This document shows, piece after piece, positions 12,331 to 23,349 of a DNA stretch of 64,000 nt (position 1 is its first letter; the number at the start of each line of letters is the position of its first letter). This stretch comes from Sympetrum striolatum (taxonomy: Eukaryota; Arthropoda; Insecta; Odonata; Libellulidae). The translations under genes and the position numbers were made by a program. The stretch spans positions 59,094,939 through 59,158,938 of the forward strand of contig OX388351.1 of the NCBI GenBank assembly GCA_947579665.1. The letters are read 5' to 3'. The notes below the pieces were generated by a model. The model saw only the letters and a list, made by a program, of their open reading frames with translations. It made no database searches and was not told where the DNA came from.

Positions 12331-12489
12331 TGATACTTATTTAATAAATAATAAAGGAAGTGAAGTTTATCCTTTGAAATTCTCAATAAAATATTATTAT
12401 ATCTATTTAAAGATAAAATATAATTTTTACATTAGTTTGGAAACTTCTGCTTTATTTCGTTTGTAGATAACAAAATCTTATGGTTAGAC

Positions 12490-12505
12490 CAGGGATGGGG
12501 AACTG
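12490..12505 (+). mobile_element. Orphan hAT-type terminal sequence
   Basis: CAGGGATGGGGAACTG resembles the left terminus of many hAT elements (CAGGG.TGGGGAA). No matching right end was found, perhaps because the Tigger element starting at 12572 or later decay removed or displaced it. Treat as a hint. Confidence 0.25.
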
Positions 12506-12571
12506 TTATCCATCGAAAGCCCGCATTAAGCAATCGCTTTCAAAATAATGGTCGCACGTAAACTATCTGAC

Positions 12572-13160
12572 TACAGTAGAACCCCGGTAATCCGGACGAA
12601 TACAGGCACATAGGCGTCCGGATTAGTGGGGTTTCCGGATTAGCGAGGTTTTTAAAAAAATAACATAAAAAACATTTTTTTCTAAAACATTATATTGTAT
12701 AGGTAATGCTACTACCAACTCTATAGCCCGTGCATGGTCATCCTCATTGGACGACTATAAAAGGGAAGGATTGCTTTTTACGCCTCTTCTCTCATAGCTT
12801 TTTAATGAACGTGATGTTTTGATAAGTAATACCCTGCTGGAACTGAAAATGTATTGTCTTTCGAAATTGTTTAGTTTCGCACATATTAAGCATTCCTCTA
12901 ATGGAAAAATGCTGTCTCCGAAAAGTATCACAACTTAGATGTGTTATCACAATATACGAAATACTTCGCTCTCCGTCACATCATTGCAGCCAATGGAGAA
13001 ATTTTTCAAATAGTCTGTCCACCTCTCGTTTCTTGTTACTAATATGCGTGCTTATATGTTCACAAGAAGAAGTTGCGGGTTTGCATAACTCCCAATTGAC
13101 CGTTCGGATTACCGAGGGTTCCGGATTAGCGAGTGTCCGGATTACCGGATATCTACTGTA
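12572..13160 (-). mobile_element. Non-autonomous Tigger/pogo-type DNA transposon with transposase remnant
   Basis: The ends are inverted repeats bounded by TA. The left begins CAGTAGAACCCCGGTAATCC and the right, read inward, begins CAGTAGATATCCGGTAATCC. Both continue GGAC and carry subterminal copies of TCCGGATTAG. TA at 12572-12573 and 13159-13160 fits the TA target duplication of Tc1/mariner/pogo elements. Inside, minus-strand codons at about 12750-12855 read FQQGITYQNITFIKKL, a stop, then EKRRKK, resembling the C-terminal tail of Tigger/jerky-type transposases (a QQ...LL.LRRLRD..AAKKR pattern). The rest of the transposase is gone, so this is an internally deleted copy. Confidence 0.75.
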
Positions 13161-13476
13161 CTCTTACTTTGCGTGCTTCCTATATTGAAGTAGTTTAGTG
13201 TTGAAGTCATATATGAGAAAACGAATTTTTTCCCCGAATTAAGAAGAAAATTTTTCATTTCATTTTTCAATTAGCGTCCTTAGCAAGGCTAGAAAAAGTT
13301 ATTTAATTACGAGTATTCATTTCAAGCCGCAATTAACACTCTAATATGCCACACACAGCCGTAATACCTCAGGTTCCTCACTTTTGGACTAGATGGTTCA
13401 GAGATGAGCCTGTATCAGCAACATCTTTCGCAAAGATTTCAGGAGAAGATACTTTTTACAAATTTAAATCTCCTTA

Positions 13477-13830
13477 GGGTGTCCCAAAAAAATTAGTAAT
13501 TTCTTTGGCCTTTTTAACTTACCTGACAAATATTACTGCGATTGGATTATGTTAACCTGCGCCGACTTAATGCCAAGCAATTACGAGTGAAATGAAAATT
13601 GATACTGACAAGGGGAACACCAGGTTAGTGGGAAACTAACTCAGGGATTAGCACGAATCTTCCAGGGCACGTTCTTTACTTTAATATAGTGGACACATTT
13701 CCGACCATTTAACTCAATGGGCTTTTCTTTATAAAAAAATAGCAACTGAATGTCGAAGTTAGGCAACCACACCATACACGTGCGTATTTGATTTTTCGCA
13801 AAAAAAATTCGCTTATATCGTGGGACACCC
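13477..13830. mobile_element. Candidate MITE with GGGTGTCCCA ends
   Basis: GGGTGTCCCA at 13477-13486 is matched by its exact reverse complement TGGGACACCC at 13821-13830, and A/T-rich subterminal sequence follows inside both ends. No coding sequence lies between them. A convincing target-site duplication is not visible, so chance pairing of 10-mers or an old deletion cannot be excluded. Confidence 0.35.
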
Positions 13831-13860
13831 AAATATCTATATATATATAGGGGATATAAA

Positions 13861-13946
13861 GTACTTTACGTAAGTGCGGCTTCTCCGGTTGCCAGTGAAT
13901 GAGGTGAGGAATGCCGACAAAGACGGCTTTTGGAGATTTTAAACCA
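13861..13946 (+). repeat. One-armed copy of the fold-back repeat family
   Basis: AAGTGCGGCTTCTCCGG is followed by a linker and then GGAATGCCGACAAAGACGGC and TTTTGGAGATTTTAAACC. This is the right arm of the element at 62876-63112 with a short deletion after AAGTGCGG. No left arm is present. It lies 30 bp beyond the candidate MITE at 13477-13830. Confidence 0.6.
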
Positions 13947-13949
13947 ATT

Positions 13950-14740
13950 ATTACTCTTAAACTTAAATTAAACCCATAACCATAATATTTAACCAATACT
14001 TCTTAATTAAACCCATCTAATTCAATAACAGCCATGTTCTAAATTTTCTCTCCTAACAAGAAGATATTTCCCAGTATATTTGTCAATTTAATCCGATGCG
14101 TTCCTCGAAATCACGAGAAAATATCCTCTCTCTGCTATTCCAACTACTTCATATCATAAATTGAATGGTCAGTATCACGTAAAAGAGCAGCATTTTACAA
14201 AAAGAGGAACGCAATTTTCATGTCCGAAATCTTTCTGTATGTTAATCTTTAATGCACCTAGGGTTGCGTACAAACTCTGAATCTCTAACCCAAATCCGAA
14301 ATAGAATCAGTGAATACATTGTCGTGTATGACCCAGAATCAATGATAAATAACTCTTAGCCACCGGTCGTCTGCCACGGTATTATAAAAAGCGCCGCAAT
14401 GCATGTTTCACGTCGTGAAGTCGGTTCTTTAATCCTCTTCATACGAGGGAAGCAAAAAATTGGGAGCGCAGCTGTTTTCGTTTTGCCGTAGAAGCATAGT
14501 AGTTTCTTCGGTATATTGCTTTGAACTCTTTCTCCATATTTTGGCATATCTAAAGAGATTTTTCGATATGAGAGGCATGAAATTAGCCAAACTCAAAATA
14601 AAACACACATGGCTTCATTCGTCTAACATATTATTAACTTCCACATGATAGTGATATTTATTTTAATGCAAAAGGTTTGTAAGATATTCAATATTTTACT
14701 AATCTATGATATTCAGTTTCTTTAATGGTTTAATTGTTAT
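13950..14740. other. No gene seen
   Basis: A+T-rich with a slightly richer patch at 14340-14480. Short open frames on both strands at 14356-14648 overlap each other and carry no motif. Confidence 0.55.
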
Positions 14741-14741
14741 A

Positions 14742-14744
<3 letters not shown>

Positions 14745-14804
<60 letters not shown>
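14745..14804. repeat. (AT)30 microsatellite
   Basis: Uninterrupted alternation of A and T for about 60 bp. It is self-complementary and the longest simple repeat in the window. Confidence 0.95.
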
Positions 14805-14806
<2 letters not shown>

Positions 14807-14809
14807 AAG

Positions 14810-15570
14810 GGACTTTTTGGTTATTAATTTCTAAAATTCTTAATTGATTTTTTAATATATTTATTGCCAATTTGATCCTTGGCAAAAAATTAGCGTTATT
14901 TGTTGGTGAAGCTAGACAATTATAGAAGTTGGTCCTTTATTGGTAAAAATCGGATAGGAATCTAAAATTTAATTGTGAGAATTGCCGATCTGAATCATAA
15001 AAAATACGTAGTATGCCACGATTTGATTTTTCAAATGTCAAATGACTCAATTCATCTTAATCAAGACGTGAATTTAATTACTTTCTTTCTTGATATCTGG
15101 TAGCAGCTTTAATCACCAAAATGTTCCTTTTAAAGTATTTTAGACTCCTTTTAAGCTATTACTGAATGCAAGAAGACTTATTTGTGTGTGTGTCATTATT
15201 TACCCGAAGCTATCCAAACATTCATCAGATTTTTTTTACCCCTCTGAAACTTCCCGCAACTTCCAGACAAGAACAAAATAACACTCATGCTCATTCAATA
15301 ATAATTCAGACAGTTTACATTTCACCAAACATTTATTAGAATACAAACACCACTTCAACTTTACACCCACACTGCTACATTGTGAACACAATGGCCGAAA
15401 ACTGGACTATCTGGAAATAATTGAAATGACACACCACAATGTATGCGACTATATCCTCACAAACATTCACCTTTTCATCAACCACTCTCCTTTATTATCT
15501 CTTGTCAACCTACTGCCTCCCCTTCCCCCATCCACAGTTCCTACGTCCAACGGCTAAAGAATTTGTTGCA
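14810..15570. other. No gene seen
   Basis: A+T-rich, then a C/A-rich stretch from about 15230 to 15560 with many CAC and ACC triplets. It may belong to the possible Penelope-like element whose end motif lies at 15583-15660, but no coding match was seen. Confidence 0.5.
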
Positions 15571-15582
15571 TTTGTATCTTGT

Positions 15583-15660
15583 ATCAGATGATGAGCGATT
15601 AGCTCGAAACCAGTCGCGCATTAAAGTTTTTGTTTCGTGGAAATTTGCATTTTTGTTTAA
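15583..15660 (+). mobile_element. Possible Penelope-like element end
   Basis: ATCAGATGATGAGCGATTAG is followed by CTCGAAACCAGTCGCGC and a T/A-rich continuation. The combination (C/T)TGATGATG...CGAAACC-GTCG resembles the conserved ends of Penelope-like elements and some LTR elements, as I recall them. No reverse transcriptase reading frame was recognised upstream. Confidence 0.35.
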
Positions 15661-15699
15661 TATTATCTCGAATATATTTAAATTTCCTTTGTACTAAAG

Positions 15700-17200
15700 G
15701 TACTGTATTTCCGCATTCTTTTAGTTCATTCAGTTAGCCATACAATATAAATTAAAGAAATATATATACAGTTAAATATTTAAACACCCGAGGAAACTTT
15801 TTTTCCTTCCTAAGTATCACAGGATTTGTCACGGAAGTGAAATGTTGATTCTGCAAGCTCTGTTTGACTAATCCAGGAATATTTAGCCTTTAATTCTCGC
15901 GTTGGTAGGATCTTCGCACTAAAAACGATATTTCATATGACAATTGCACCTTGTTACATACTGCACATCAACTTTGACATCATACTTATGACCCTTAGAA
16001 GCAAGGACGGCTTTACGGAGATTTAAGTTGTGTTATCCCATTCTATTGCTCACTGTTGACGAATCGCTTCTACTGGTGTGACTCGGTGACGGCGCATAAG
16101 GTTATCAAATAGCATATTGTTGAAGTGAATAGCGTAAGGAATTGATGATGACAATGATTTTTTTTATTCCGCTGCACTACAACACTTGCAACATCTCCTG
16201 ATCGGGTTATTTCCGAAATAATGGTGAGGAAATTATTGAACTTCATTCTACTAAATAAATGTTTTATTTATTTCGGCACTATTATTTGCTAAAATAATAA
16301 TGAAAGAATGCAGTTCTAAAATCGAAATTTGATATTTAAGTATGTAGTGCCTTTCCATAAATGGGCTGATTAATTGATTAATCCCGTCGCAGATAGTGTA
16401 ACTATTATTTCGAGAGTTGTTATGATGAATTATTATTATTAACTTGATTGTCTTTGTAGTTTTTAGGAAAAATATTTTTATTTTCTAGATATGACAATCA
16501 AAGCGTGAAGTTGTAAACAAAACTGATCGGTAAGCATTTCAAATTGGCATTTTCAAAGTTCACTAACTCCATTTTATAATCTGGGAATGTGATCATACAT
16601 TAATGAATAAATAACTACTAGAGCATCAGCTGATGCTGGAGAATGGGATGTTTTGGGTTTTTCAAACGAATTGATAATTCGAATTATGGTGCAACCAAAG
16701 CAGAGGGTAAAAATAGAATAGCGCAAAATAATTAAGTACTAAATACAGGTTTTGCAGTTGTGATATTTTCTGTCGTAACTTGATTTAAATAAGGGGATGA
16801 GTAGTAAACATTTCTTATATTTTCATTAAACTTTGTAAAGAATATAAATGAAGAAGAATAATATATTCTCTGCAGCTGTCCAAGAAGGGAAGTATAGGCA
16901 AGCAATTTATTAACGCGAGGTTTTACTCACGTTGCAGTATATTCCAGTGCAACTCGATCGCGAAACAGAAATTAAGTATATGTTTTCTAAATGTTAGTTA
17001 TATTTTCTTTAATCTCTGGAACCTAACCTCTGGATAAAGAAAACTATTAAAAAGTTGAGTAAAAAATAATAAAATAGGGTAAAGATTGCGTAGGAAATGC
17101 CTCTGAGTTTTAAAAACAAAACTCCTGTAAGATATAAAAATATTTTTATACTTTAAGTTCTATTGATGTCAATGATCAGAGATGCAACTCTGTATTCCAC
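15700..17200. other. No gene seen; A+T-rich
   Basis: Stops in all frames. A stretch at 15985-16012 faintly resembles the fold-back repeat end (AAGGACGGCTTTACGGAGAT) but is too short to call. Confidence 0.5.
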
Positions 17201-17206
17201 TGAATC

Positions 17207-17230
17207 ACATTTTCACTTTTTAGGTAAGAT
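17207..17230 (+). other. Candidate recursive splice site 2 (AG|GTAAG)
   Basis: A pyrimidine-rich tract (CACATTTTCACTTTTT) ends in AG at 17222-17223 and continues directly with GTAAGATT. It is weaker than the sites at 7062 and 49021, because TAG replaces CAG and the donor has A at +6. The strand is the same as the other two. Confidence 0.3.
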
Positions 17231-17455
17231 TTTGTACAGAAATTTTGTGTTAATACATACAGTGTTTCTATGTAAATAGCACGCAATAGATGTCTTCAGG
17301 GTTAATATCTTTAAAGTACAGAAATAATTTTCTTATAAATACGCCCTCATTAATTAATGAAAGCTATATGAGGAAAAATAGAATTGAAACTCATTGACAT
17401 CTTTTTGGGGAAAGTTTGTAAAGAAATGTAGTGTAAATAAGTATCTCAGTGTTCT

Positions 17456-17485
17456 AAATTCGGTAGGTTCATGTTCCTGAAAATT
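17456..17485 (-). mobile_element. LINE family B 3' terminus, copy 2 (short)
   Basis: TTCGGTAGGTTCATGT followed by CCTGAAAAT matches the start of the copies at 32268 and 33386 (TTCGGTAGGTTCATGTATAC and a variant with an AAA insertion). On the minus strand this is the 3' end of the element. The next part of the family consensus reappears only at 17818, so about 330 bp of unrelated sequence seems to be inserted between. Confidence 0.4.
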
Positions 17486-17817
17486 CCATGTTCAACTTCA
17501 ACAAGTTTCTTACCACACCCTTTACGTCCGTTTTTTCCAACTTGGGTCCCACGCTCCGTAGGGGGGGCAAGTAGACAGTTAAAGGGAGCTGTGGAAAATG
17601 TCTTGCTTCTCTTGTAAATTTACTTTTTCGTTACGATTTCCTAAATACTAATTCTTAAAACCTAAGGTTTGTGTCTTGAACAGGTTGTCGTATTGGCTTC
17701 ATTCAGTTAATTATTTTAAATTATTGATAAAATCATGCTTATGCTACATAGGGGCATTAGAATTTTAAAAATACATAAATGGGAATGACGAAAAAAAGTT
17801 GAAATACCCAGCTGTTT
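17486..17817. other. Unrelated sequence separating two parts of a LINE copy
   Basis: The flanking pieces at 17456-17485 and 17818-17880 match consecutive parts of the family copies at 32.3 and 34.2 kb, whereas this interval does not. It contains a run of seven G at about 17561-17567. I cannot find inverted ends or a target duplication, so an insertion or simple divergence are both possible. Confidence 0.3.
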
Positions 17818-17880
17818 ATTCCATCTAACACCTTCTGCCGTTGTCTTCTCCCCTGTTTTTCCTTGCATTCTACTCTCAAT
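17818..17880 (-). mobile_element. LINE family B 3' UTR fragment
   Basis: AACACCTTCTG, then GTCTTCTCCCCTGTTTTTCC and ATTCTACTCTCAATCAC align with 34160-34230 and, less closely, 32345-32465, where the same blocks occur in the same order. The element runs on the minus strand. No coding sequence is visible in this piece. Confidence 0.5.
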
Positions 17881-17979
17881 CACTTAAGCTTACTTTAAAA
17901 ACCTTGCTAAAATATCTCATGACCACTTCCTTTATTGGCATCTAATTCACCTCTACGTCTCCTTTAAAGTCGCATCTTT

Positions 17980-18720
17980 CACTTTTGACCTCACCGTGGA
18001 AATAACTTCCCTTGTAAATCAATCGAGCCTTATCGGATTGCGGCCACGAAAACACGCGTTATGGAGGGAATGATTGTATAGGACCGCAGCGAAATTATCC
18101 GGAATATTTCTCCATCAGCTCAACTTTCCTTATCCCCTCGCTAAATTGTTATCCTTTCCCGAAGAGAAATCCCATTTTCCCTCTCCCGAGCCATACTTTA
18201 TCCCACCCCCGCGAATTTTACGGAACTTCTTGTCCCTATATCTCCCGTCGCTCCAGGGGGCAAACCTGAGTAGCGGAGCGATGGTTTTTTCCATTCCCCA
18301 CTAAGCTACCCTCCAAGAAATGGCTAATTATCCAAACTTCTCGAAGGAGGAGGGAAAGATATTGCACGCATCTAATACATCGCAACAGCCGTTCCCTTTA
18401 ATTGCTTTTCCCTGGTCGTTTGCAAAACAAAGGGGCGACGTTTTTACAAGAGTCCAATCGAAATTTGCGAAGATGCATTTCTACTAATGAACGCGAAAGC
18501 GTCTCGAGGGAAGAAGTTTTTTCTGATTGTGTTTTCTTCTCTACTATTATCGCTCCTCCGGCTATTTTTCGCGCTGAATAAACCGAGATTTTCTTCGCGG
18601 AATCCTTATTGTTGCGATCTGAGCACAAAGAGGTGGCTGTTGCGAGGATTCGCCTTTTGAAGGAACGCCGGGCGTATTTTGCGGGAAACAATGGCGAAGG
18701 ATGCAACTCGTGGATGAATT
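17980..18720. other. CpG-containing island, no gene recognised
   Basis: G+C rises and CpG is frequent, with blocks at 18040-18300 and 18400-18700. Open frames exist on both strands (18074-18304 plus; 18398-18730 minus, 110 codons), overlap in neighbourhood and carry no recognisable domain. The minus frame is Lys/Arg/Ser-rich without a signal or motif. I treat the block as candidate regulatory or unique ancestral sequence. Confidence 0.3.
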
Positions 18721-18899
18721 CAATTCTCATAAATCTAAGTTCAAGGTGTACCTAAAAACAAGGACTCATGCATGGGATTTAATTTTAGACAATGGCTTCA
18801 GCTCTGGAATTCAGACCCTTTTTCGTTCTCGTAATCGGGTCGATAATACGGCGAGATTTTTCTGTTTAGTTAAATATTCAAACTGGTGATGTGTCGATG

Positions 18900-20300
18900 T
18901 TTGAGAATGGTAGTATTTTACGAGGATATCGCAAGTTGAATACGACAATGCTTTCAGTTCTAAAGGGAAGAATTGTTACTTTACCTTGAGTCGAGAAATG
19001 TTAGGTCTACCTTTTCCAATTTCAAAATCACTTCGTCCATATTTTATGAAAAAAGACATCGCCACAAGACATTGCCTGAGACTGTAAATTTCATCCTTAT
19101 TTATTTGTTCCTTTAAAAGCGGGATTGAGTTTTTTCTGTATCACTTCCATCTCTAAGGAGGCGAGATTTGTAATTATTTAAATTTGAGTAGTTCTATTCA
19201 ACACAATCATTTAGTCGTGTACGTCTTTGATGAAGATATCATAAACTGTATATTGTATTTATGTAATCATCAATTATTGTAGCAAATAACCACAGATTTT
19301 GCAACTAAATTGAAATCGCATCGTAACTCTTATGGCATTCATCCGCATATTCTCAATTTGATATGAATAAATACAGAAAAATTATCATTAGAGTAGCTTT
19401 ATAATGTTATTAATTTGTTTTTTATTATATATGCTGCAATCAGAATTTCATCCGGCGGTGGTCCCAACCATTGTCTAAAAATAACTTAATCAAACAAATA
19501 TTAAAAAATAACATCATTACCCACGGACAGTACCTATTCAAACACCGTAATACTACAAAGAGATCTAAATTACAGATATCTCCCCTGTTATCTCTCTAAA
19601 AACATGTACACCACATATATCCTCTAAAAAAACTACATTTCACTGTTTAGAAAGTGAATTTTCATGCCAAAATAATTAATACTTTATAAGATATACCTAA
19701 TTCTATATCATTTATCTTGATTAATAGAAAGATAAAAATAAATGGAGAATGCTAAGAATTTTTGGGCGAAATACTCCTTTCGTGAAAGCTGAAATAACGG
19801 CATTTCTTAGGAATAGAAACAAACACTTTTGTACAAAAGAAGAGCGAAAGGATTCTTTCTGCAATAAATATGAACTAAAATACAGTTCCAATGTGTGACT
19901 TTAATGCTTGCGTCTTTTAATTTCACCTTGAAAAAACGTTTTTGCCTTTTAAATATGCATAAATTAATGCAACTTAAAGACAACATTGATTACCATAATT
20001 TTTATTTAATTAAGTTTGCATGTATAGTTCAATTTATTATATTACGGAAATTACATATCATTACGAATAATTTCGCATTGATTCTGAAGTAAGACGTTAT
20101 CCATAAATAGTCACATTTGTACTATTCCGTAATTGTTTAATTATTTGTATAATTATGTGTAATTGCATAGTTTTATAATTAATCGATTATGGTTTTAGCA
20201 ATACTTAATATAATTTTAGTTACCATATACAATAACAGTTATGCTTCCAGTCTCATTTTTCTAATTTCCATCCATTCATTATTTCATTTATTTTATTTCA
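18900..20300. other. No gene seen; A+T-rich
   Basis: Strongly A+T-rich with stops in every frame. No repeat copy of the families recognised elsewhere in the window. Confidence 0.55.
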
Positions 20301-20309
20301 TTATTCATT

Positions 20310-20720
20310 CATGAACATGACTGAAGATTTCGGTAGCCTTTTTCTTCCGCGGATCATTTATCATTCGCGGCAAGATACGACAATTCTATTTTTCATTCGC
20401 AATTGCATGACTCGGCGGTGTACGGGAGATAGCGCTGATGCTATGTTTGTGATAAATACTCCTTCAGCGAGAAAAGTGTCTATGTCGGAGGAATTCACGC
20501 CTCCTGCGCCACAGCCTGGCGCCGTGCTAGGCGTCGGTATAGAATAAAGTGTGGCAGCAAAGGGGATGTTAGCGCTTGAAATGACGGGCCGACCTGAGGG
20601 AGAACTATTAAAGGCATATCAAGCGATATGGTGGCAAAGCACGGGGCTCTCACACTACGATGAGCAAATATCGTATTTTCAGGCTTCGTTTTATTCATTC
20701 CCCTCTGCATACTTTGAATA
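20310..20720. other. CpG-containing island, no gene recognised
   Basis: A plus-strand frame with ATG (20311-20547, 78 codons) and an overlapping minus frame both arise from the raised G+C. Neither shows a motif. The segment is sharply bounded by A+T-rich DNA on both sides, like the other islands in this window. Confidence 0.3.
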
Positions 20721-20724
20721 GGGG

Positions 20725-22175
20725 AAGACTTTAAATCTCAATAGAGCTCATAGTCTACATCTCTTCCAAATGAGACCATTATCTACTCAGATTGTAGTTG
20801 AATATTTCTCTTATATTCCTTCTGCCGCATCTTTATGAATAGAATGTTTTTGAATTGTTTTTTGACGCTGATTTCAGAAAAGGTATCTTTCATCTCAGTT
20901 TGTCGCACCTTTTTACATGACTGTGACGATAAAAAAACCTACTGAGGTATTAGTTATGCCGTTTGATAGCTTTTATTAAGGTTACTTCACATTATGAATA
21001 ATTAGAAGAAATTATAGAGTTAATGAGCTATTATTATAGTGAATTACAGTTATTATATATTAGTTCATCATTCATTCCGTTTCTTGAGAAGTCTATTTAT
21101 TGATATAAATCACAAGGATATTTTGTCCACCAAGTGACCCCAGTGAGTATTTGTGCATAAGAATGTGGTCTTATTCTGCTTGTATTTTTAATAAAAATTA
21201 CGAGCATACTTCGTCTGACTGGTGACCCTATTGAATAAATATGTATTGGAAAATGGACTTCTTCTACTCTAAGTATTCTTGTCCATTAACGTAAACAAAG
21301 CCTTCACTCCTCATCTCATGTAGTGGCCTCATTCCCTCTCTTTAGCTTTTTGCAGCATTGGTAGAAGGTTTACAGTTCCTACCGTTTTCCGGCCAGAATA
21401 ATAAATAGAATTATTTCTCAAACTAGAATAAGTTCAGGGATATTTATCAAACGTTCAGAATTACTTGATCTACGTACGATAGGGAAGTTATTTTGGGCTA
21501 TACCAATAAATTACTCTTGAATACACTGTGATATCTTCGATAATTAAGATATTTAATTGCGTAGTCCTATTCATCCGCCGAAATAGTATTTGCCACTAAT
21601 TACTAAATCCTAAAATCCAATTCATCCCTTCCAACATCGCAACTGTTTATTTTACTAGCACTAGTAGGTATAGGCAGTAACAGTTTTCCTTGATTTCTCT
21701 GCGCATTAGGAAAAAAAACTGAGAGGAAAACTTTCCTATACAGAAAAATTTAGGAGATTCACTAGTTGGGCGAGGTATCGATTTCCTTTATATTAAAAAT
21801 AATAATTCTCTAATGATGAACCATTCGCGAAACCATATCAAATGCTGCCAGGTGGATACTGCACTAAATACCGGTATTACTGAGGAACACAATAACACCT
21901 ATCCATTAGCTATGTGTCATTCGAAGAAAGTTTTTATTTCGGATACGCTAAAATTGCTATTGAATTCCAAGAAAGCATAAGACTTTCGATGCTGAGCCCG
22001 TGATGGTTAACCTTAGCAGTTTTTTGAATTCTTCTGGTAGTATCAATTTGGAAATGTCTCCTAATCAACTTAAAGATTACCAAAAGATTAAGATGAAAAT
22101 TTTTGTTTTTGATTGAAGTTATTTTTATGAAATTGTAATACTAAAATGGTCTCTCAAGTCTTTTATCCCAGGCAC
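20725..22175. other. No gene seen; A+T-rich
   Basis: No coding sequence, transposon end or tandem array recognised. Confidence 0.55.
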
Positions 22176-22178
22176 ACA

Positions 22179-22229
22179 TACATTTTATACTTTTTTATAC
22201 ATTTTATACTTTTTTATACATTTTATACT
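22179..22229. repeat. 19-bp tandem repeat, about 2.7 copies
   Basis: The unit TACATTTTATACTTTTTTA is repeated head to tail almost perfectly, ending in a partial third copy. Confidence 0.85.
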
Positions 22230-22239
22230 CTCATTTTCC

Positions 22240-23180
22240 CCCTTTGTTTTCCCTTGGATTTTGGATAATCTACTGATATTTCACCTTCACACATTTCTCC
22301 CATCACAACACACGATATTTCTCGTAATTTAAATACAAAAATGGTATATTTTTTTACGAACTGCACAGCAATGTCCATCATGAAAATTCACGGAAGTAAT
22401 GTGCAAATATTGTTTCCATACTTGACAACAATCACATATTTTACGAATATCGCGACGGCCAAATGTCGTACATTTTATCCTTCTCCTTTCAAAATGCCAT
22501 TCTTTATTTAAGCTTTGAAAAGAGTCTGGCGAACCTCTTTATCAAGAAGAAGTTAGCGGATCGAAACGAGAAAAACTTCTTAATAAATGTCTCTCCATCC
22601 ATCACTTACGCTATTTTTCTCTGACCCTGAGCGAAATTCTCATCGATACATTTTCAAGACTTCTTTCCAAGTTTCTGAGTAACTATATTTACAGTCTTAA
22701 TGTGCTACTGATCTAAAATATTCTTCTTTCAGAAGTTGGAAGATAGGACCGCGCTGAATCCTACTTATCTTCATGGCATATTTTGCAAAGCGTAAGACAA
22801 GAGCGACAGTTGGTCTTCAAATAATTCAAGAGCGAATTAGTTATAACTGTAGTACATTTCATGAGCTTCATGACCAATAGAGAATTCGCGAAAAGTTATT
22901 TTAGGGAGAATAGTTATAGAATTCAATGGTATTAACTATGATGATATACTAAGTCTTTTCAATTTTAATCAGAAAAACTCCCACTTATTTTTCCTAACTA
23001 GATTTTTATGCATATTTGAAAATATATTTTGATCACTATACTCCTATAGCTAAACATTTTTCTTCTAATACTACATTCCATTGATACATTTTCCTTTATA
23101 AAAAGTATAGAATATTCGATATCATTTCTTATTTTATTTTGGATTTTGTGACATTGCTTGCATAGTACAGTTGTTATGTA
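22240..23180. other. No gene seen
   Basis: A+T-rich with a mildly richer patch around 22440-22650. No motif, repeat or long frame. Confidence 0.5.
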
Positions 23181-23185
23181 GTATA

Positions 23186-23345
23186 AGGAAGTACCCCAAC
23201 CATGGAGGTTGAGGCTACCCGTAACTAAGGTATTGTGTTATTATTCTCGATAAGTGTTTCGGTGACAATGTCACCATCTTCGGGAGAGGAAGAAAGATCA
23301 AACTCAGTTCTCCTGTACTTCCGCACGACGGGTTGTACGCAAACA
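23186..23345 (-). mobile_element. Possible Penelope-like or related retroelement end
   Basis: The minus strand has CCCGAAGATGGTGACATTG followed by TCACCGAAACACTTATCGAG. The order GAAGATGG-TGACA...CCGAAAC is characteristic of the terminal parts of Penelope-like and similar retroelements, as I recall them. The core is a near-palindrome (GGTGAC-ATT-GTCACC). No polymerase sequence was found within several kb. Confidence 0.4.
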
Positions 23346-23349
23346 AATG

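Noticed and set aside
13510..13535. Minus-strand CAG|GTAAGT
   Set aside because: The preceding tract on that strand is poor in pyrimidines and the site lies in the candidate MITE interval.
15985..16012. Additional fold-back repeat end
   Set aside because: Only about 20 bp of loose similarity; too short to separate from chance.
21120..21240. GTGACCC motifs resembling LTR-retrotransposon primer-site regions
   Set aside because: No paired LTRs, polypurine tract or gag/pol sequence found; short motif only.
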